DNA from: Viscum album
Lineage: Eukaryota > Streptophyta > Magnoliopsida > Santalales > Viscaceae
DNA length: 64,000 nt
NCBI GenBank assembly: GCA_963277665.1
Contig: OY728143.1
Coordinates: forward strand, 532,180,394-532,244,393
Direction of reading: 5' to 3'
A program made the translations under genes and the position numbers. Shown piece after piece: positions 58,316 through 64,000 of this stretch. The notes under the pieces are model-generated. The model worked only from the letters and a program-made list of their open reading frames with translations. It was not told where the DNA came from and did no database searches. Position 1 is the stretch's first letter. Each line of letters opens with the position of its first letter.

Positions 58316-60629
58316 TCCTAACCCAGGTAAATAGAGAATATGAAAATTTCATATTTATCTATATTTTTGAATAAAATATTAATATTACTTTAAAGGGAAT
58401 ACTATTCTCGAGGGCATACCCAATACGCAACAACGAGTTTCATTGAAATCATACGTTGCACTCTAATAATAAAATAATTTTATTTTAAAAGGTAGTTAAC
58501 GGCTAGCCGTTGTAATGGTGGTAATGAATGGATCTAACTATAAAATGATTATATATGTTTGTCAAATATTTTTACTTTTATCCAATAAATGTTGGAGGCT
58601 TATAATGCAAATGAATCCAATTTTAAGCATAAATATTCTAATATTCTTTAAAAGGTCGATTAACCGCCTTTTGATGGAGAACCCTTTTTAAATATAATTT
58701 TGAAAATTCAATATGATCTATTTGAAAAAATAAAATCCTTCTTTAGATTCTGGACATAAAAATTTACTTTGTGTAAATTTTTTTTATTTCTCTGATAAAG
58801 ATTATTTTTATTGAAAATGTTGCATTTTAATTAAAAATTTGCTTTTAATCTGATTTATTTATATGGATAGATAATATTATTAATTTATATTAAAGTGTAT
58901 TTAGAATATATTTTTACCATTTAATCTAATGGTGGTCATTGAAATTAATTTCACTTTGAAATTGGACTTAAACTAGTGTCAATCATTTAATAGATATTGT
59001 TTCTTAAAAACAAGCTATTTGTTTTGACAGCGGGAATTGATTATTAAAATAATTAATGCAACATATATATTTTTTTTATTTTGTAAAATAGACATCCTTT
59101 TTTGAATTAGAAGTATCAAATATAGCTTAGGGTGAATTTTTGGTATTTCTCTGAAAAACATCAATTTTTGATTAATAGTGAAACCACTAAGTGGTAGTTT
59201 AAAAACCGATTTTTTCAATTAAATGAAACTTTACCACTTCTTTGATTTGAATTTCAAAAACCCGACATACATCGTTTTCATTATATTGTAAAATTTGGTT
59301 CAATGGGATTAAAATAATTTTTTGGTGAACAGTAACATTTACGCTTTTAATCGCAATTAGAGGTAATTAGTGTAATTTAAGGTAAAAATAATGTTTTAAT
59401 AATATGAAATGACCTAGAAAAATGTCCTAACCTCTTTGGATGTGTCATGTCAGACCAAGACAATCCATGGGACAACTTGGGGACCCCATGGAACCACTTT
59501 GTTAGCAAAATGACATAAATAACTTTTTATTTAAAGTTAATATAAAAATTTCACAAGCATGAGTTGTTTGAATAAAACAATTTTTAAATGAGGTTATAAA
59601 GTCCTATTTTTGACTATAAATATTCATTAGAAAGATAAAAAGATTTATTACATCATGATTTTTTTTATAATTTTTAGACATTAAATAAAGTAAATTATTT
59701 TTGACATAATGATGATGTAGAGATTACCTCATTAATAAATGATTTAAATAAAATGAAATGATAATGTTAAAAATATAACATAAATGTGTCAGAGACCTAT
59801 TGGATGAGTATATATATAACCCTTACAACTTTATCCTAGAAATACATCAATGTGGGACCTTTAACATCTGAAAATCATTTGAAAATAAAGAAACATTTTG
59901 TAACATTCCAAGAGTGCCCCTCCTCTCCTCTTATAAAAGGCCCCCACCTCTACCACCTTACCCACACCTCTCAAGAATTTGGCTCGTCCAACCCCTTCTC
60001 ATTGTGTCTATCCAAATCCATATCTTACTCCTATAAGCATCACCTTGGGCAGAAGTTTTCTCAAGGAAGCCTTTGAGCTCAAATCAAAGAGAGATACCCG
60101 ATTTTAAGGTAATGTCTTCACTTGTGTTCTTTTGTTTTATTTTTCTTCTCCAAACCCCTAAAATATTTTTATTAATTTCTTTTGTAACAAATATAGTATC
60201 ATAAATATACTAGTAAGCTGTTATAAGAAGGATTCGAGCTACATTTACACATACCTACATCTAATGGTTAAAGAACATACTGTTTCTGTGGATGGTGAAT
60301 TTCTGTCTCACGAAAGGATGATTGTTCAATATTTCATTAACACCCTCAAAGGTGTACATTAATATGTCACTATATTTATATATAATATATAATATATTTA
60401 TTTTTTTACTTAAGCTTATGTATTTTTCATTTATGGCATACCTTTATGGTTTCCATTATGGTTAAAAGTGATATCTTCATTATAGGAAGTGCGGACTACC
60501 GCCCCCTCAAAGTGATTTGATTCGTTAATACCATATGTGTTACAATTTAATGATATTATATATGATACCATACTGGAATTATATTAAAATTATTTATCAT
60601 TATGTTTTAATTCCATTAAATAAGAAATA

Positions 60630-60694
60630 GAAATGAAAGTAGCGTTCATGCGTACGTACGACTTACCCTCTCCATGAACGATACATTTCATTTC
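60630..60694 (+). other. Leader hairpin, element 3 3' LTR
   Basis: GAAATGAAAG..GCGTTCATG and CATGAACG...CATTTC enclose CGTACGTACG and CTCTCCA. Confidence 0.62.
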
Positions 60695-60980
60695 GTACCT
60701 CTAAATGTTATTTAATATTATAAATGCATGTATATAATGGATATATATGATATCTAAATAATGAATATAATTCGGGATATAATATATATTTTACCACAAG
60801 AACAACTTGTAATTATAAAGAGTTTATTTTTGACTCATGTAGCAATGATCTACAAAACGACCATTATTAACTTAAATAATTACATAGTGTTCATAGCATG
60901 GTAGTAAGTGATATAAAATGAATAATTAACTTCAAAAAGGTTCTTAAGAAAGTAGAAATTAACTAATGTTTAATATTCAT

Positions 60981-61016
60981 GAGGTTAAAGAACGATCAAG
61001 TCAAGTCGGACCCGAG
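60981..61016 (+). other. 36-nt leader micro-exon, element 3 3' LTR
   Basis: GAGGTTAAAG...GTCGGACCCGAG is followed by GTAAGG. The acceptor before it reads TTCAT where the 5' LTR has TTCAG, so it is probably lost in this copy. Confidence 0.5.
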
Positions 61017-62940
61017 GTAAGGGATCCTACCCCTCTATTTCTTTTTAACTACACTCTTTTATGTCATTACTTTTAAGCCAATATTTCTTATGATTGGGAT
61101 GTTATTTTATATTACTCTTACTATACTTTTTATGTTCATATGATGATATACACTATTCTCTCTCATCAATCCATTTTTGATGTTTTAATTGGCGCTGTTA
61201 GGCTGCCGAAATTTCGTAAGGGGCTTTTTATCTCACTTTGTGTTTTCGTGAGATTCATGCTACATTTTCCAATATTTACTTTTGAGTGGTGTATGTACTG
61301 TCAATTATACTAATATTTGTGTAACATACTTTCGTATATGATTATTTACATCAATGTTGTATTGTCCTTCTTTCATGGGGTGTACAAATTGAAAGTTACC
61401 CAAATCGGTAAGGGAACCTTTCACCCTCCTCTTTTTAAAAGACTTCTTTTGTTATGTCTTTTAATTTTCATCTTATTATGTGTGGATATATTCTTATATA
61501 TCCTTATTGCCATAAATTTTATTTCCAAGTGATGATATACCCTTTATATATCTCATCAACTATTTTTATAAAATTTGATGTGACGCCGTTAGAATGTCAA
61601 GGGAACTTCATAACCCAATTTTGATTTTTTTGGGTTCAAAATGTAGTTATTGAATATGTCATACTTTGAATATTTGTGAATGAACTTTGATTAGTTTACA
61701 CTTAATGTCCACTTATATTTTGTGTATTTTTATTTTTCACAGATAATAATGAGATTGATTTATCCTTAATTTAAAGATACCATCTTTATAATGGATTTCA
61801 TCTCAATTTCCATTTCCATTGAGACTTCATTGTTGTTATGCACCAATACACTCTTATATGGTGTATATATTGTCCTTTTGAATATTACGTCATGAATCCC
61901 TTTATTCTAATGATATTAAAATGTTTTGATTAAATTTTATTCCTCAATTATTGTATACATGTGTCTCTCATTTTATTAAAAACCCATTAACTAAAATATC
62001 GTTTTAAATGTTCTAATGATTTATTCTTATAAATATTTCTCATTAATTTCCATGTTTTGAAAATGGTATAATGGATTTATTTATATTGATATTAATTGTT
62101 TAAAATGCTAAAAGCTTCAATTTGGTATGGGACACTTTGATTTAAAAATCTCGTTATTAAATGTTTTAAATGGTTTTATAAATGGTTTTTAGAATGGATT
62201 CATTATTTAAATATCTTAAAATGTTATATTGTTATTGCAATGTGGGAACGTTATCTTTACTTTAAGCTTATGTTATGTGATATGATTATGTTATGGTTCT
62301 TGGGCATTGTTATGAAGACGGGTGGTTCAGTGATAAACTAGGGGGGTGAGCCCGCTATATCTATCCAATGCATTGGGTAATGCGAAGGAGTTAAACGTTA
62401 AGGTTTCTCTGAAGAGATTTTGGGGATATACTATGATGGGTATTCCAAATGTAACCAAGAGGTTTACTCCCTACGTAAGAATTTTTTTCATGCCTCAAGT
62501 AACCTTTATGACTTATGATTTCTATGATTTATTCATGATTTTATGAGGTATGTTAAAGTGCCTATGTTTTATGGGTAAAGCATGATTTCATTATTATATA
62601 TATATGTTCTCATGTTTCCTTTCCATAGTTTTTATAACCCTTACTGAAATTATTATGCTCATCCCAAGTTTTTGAAATTCTTTTCACAGGTCAAGGGAAT
62701 GGTACATGATATGATGATAGTTTCAAGGAAGTGTCAAGAAAGAATCCATGTTTTATTTTAAATATGTTTCAATTGATGTGAAAAATGAATACTATCTTTT
62801 ATGTAACCACTTTGTTTAAATGTGGAAAGTAATGCATGTTTTATGATCTAATTATCTAAAAATCTAAACCTGAAAAGATCCTAAATGTGTAATCTTGTAA
62901 TAACTCAACATTAAGTAAGGTTTAAGGATGGGGCCTTTTA

Positions 62941-64000
62941 CTAATAACCTATAATGGTTAATTAATTTTATTGATACATTATTTTGGAAGAAAATGAATG
63001 TGAAAATAAAAATTATAGCGATTTTATTGGTCTTAAGGTAATTATAATCATTGAAAAATATTTTATTTAATGGGAATAATGAGATTGATTGATATGCATA
63101 GCTTATATAAAATTAATTTTATTGTGAAATTAATTTTTAATGAAGTTCATCATATTTTTGAGAAAGTTATATGATGAAGGAAAATAAGGAAAACTATTAT
63201 CATAGTAGTTTTTCCATAGATTTATAATAAAGAAAACACACAGTAAATGGGTAATAACTGTACAAGAATGGCCACTGCGGTAAAGGATTTACTAGTAAGT
63301 GTGTTTTTTTATAAAAATGTTATGTTGGAAAGATTACTATATTGATTTTGATAAATATATTCCAGTATTAAATATATTTTTCATTATAGTCATTTTGATG
63401 AAATTTCTTATATATTAGGAAACATTAAACTAGGTATTGTTTAATTTATATATTAGGTTTCATGAGAAGGATTATTTGGGAATAATGCTATTAATTTTTT
63501 TATGTCTCACATGAAGGATATGAGATAACTTCTATGTTTAAAAACATAATTATTTTTATATTTATTAATGTTATTTATGTTCTAGTGTTACTTTTTTTAT
63601 TAATTAGATCTGTTAATGCTTTGGTTGTTTTGTTTAATTTTTCATATTCATTTTTTCATATTCATTTTTTGTGCTAATTATTTTTTATTTAATAAAAATA
63701 GTAGGAGTTAGAAGTTAATTTTTCTAAACCGCATGATATATTAAATGTTAATTTTTGTGCATTAGTAACAATGAATCAAATATTCTATTTTTATTCCTTA
63801 TAGAATGTGGTGTTGTAAATATTTATTGAATCATAATTAATGTATGAAAATATCCTTATAAAATTTAAATTTATAACATATATATAATTTCTATCTATAT
63901 CTATATTGATAAACAAATAATCCTCCTACCCAATGAATAGTTTCTAGAATAAAATATTAGATTACATTTATATATAATGAATTAGTGGACATTTAATTTA
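62941..64000. other. AT-rich flank, nothing recognised
   Basis: It has no open frame with a known motif and no repeat shared with the rest of the window. Confidence 0.6.

Larger units (their letters stand above)
53815..62940 (+). mobile_element. Element 3: old, 5'-truncated gag-only relative of element 1
   Basis: The block 53815-56288 repeats at about 60485-62940, both ending GGGGCCTT(A/T)TA. Between them lie a tRNA-Met primer site, a gag remnant, the tRNA-like unit and no pol. The upstream part of the left LTR (U3, TATA, first exon) is missing, while the right LTR keeps it from about 58316. Divergence between the LTR copies is visibly higher than in element 1. No target duplication can be defined because the left end is lost. 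Confidence 0.82.
58316..62940 (+). repeat. Element 3 3' LTR (about 4.6 kb)
   Basis: The start is placed near CCTAACCC...GAATATGAAAAT by likeness to the TGTAACAACCCGAG...TATGAAAAAT start of element 1, with an error of perhaps 30 bp. It includes the shared CAATACGCAACAACGAGTTTC block, the U3 palindrome (59183-59195), the TATA box (59932-59940), first exon end TTTTAAG|GTAATG (60108), one hairpin and the 36-nt exon. Confidence 0.78.

Overview
The window is repeat-dense nuclear DNA of a flowering plant. No single-copy host gene is recognisable. The plant assignment rests on Ty3/gypsy chromovirus polyproteins, a CACTA (En/Spm) transposon with a Transposase_24-type gene, initiator-tRNA-Met primer sites, 3-4.6 kb LTRs, GT-AG introns and a tRNA-derived SINE-like unit. 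I cannot name the species.

The layout is a stack of nested insertions. (1) 21834-25000 is an old minus-strand LTR fragment ('LTR C'). A related minus-strand gypsy element ('element D', LTR A <1-2954, LTR B ~18376-21833) lies directly against it and probably inserted into it. (2) Element D is itself split inside its reverse transcriptase by 'element 1' (5834-16191, plus strand, 5-bp duplication CACCC). Element 1 has 3.86-kb LTRs and encodes Gag but no Pol. (3) 25001-30302 is AT-rich, gene-poor DNA interrupted by a 20.5-kb CACTA transposon (30303-50778, duplication AAA). (4) The CACTA carries GC-rich minisatellites, a decayed Transposase_24-like gene, a twelve-copy 343-bp satellite array and palindromic subterminal repeats. 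Its first GC-rich tract received 'element 2' (30897-42637, duplication TGCCC), a full-structure gypsy chromovirus whose gag-pol frame has six stops. (5) 53815-62940 is 'element 3', an older, 5'-truncated relative of element 1 with a decayed gag.

Elements 1, 2 and 3 form one family. They share U3 blocks, primer sites and an unusual transcribed leader. Every LTR copy that reaches far enough shows a TATA box, a splice-donor-like site, and an exactly 36-nt internal exon flanked by splice-like signals. One to three long hairpins with a constant core built on CGTACGTACG lie in the inferred first intron. There are twelve hairpins in all, and arm pairs change together between elements, which suggests a selected structure. 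Elements 1 and 3 lack pol, and both carry the same tRNA-like unit between gag and the 3' LTR. Element 2 shares their primer site, purine tract and pre-tract sequence, so its kind is the obvious candidate to have supplied enzymes in trans.

The strongest candidates for something undescribed are the leader hairpins with their 36-nt exon, the tRNA-like unit held at one position in the gag-only lineage, and the palindrome-bearing 343-bp satellite inside a DNA transposon. Splicing, RNA folding and trans-mobilisation are inferences from sequence pattern only.
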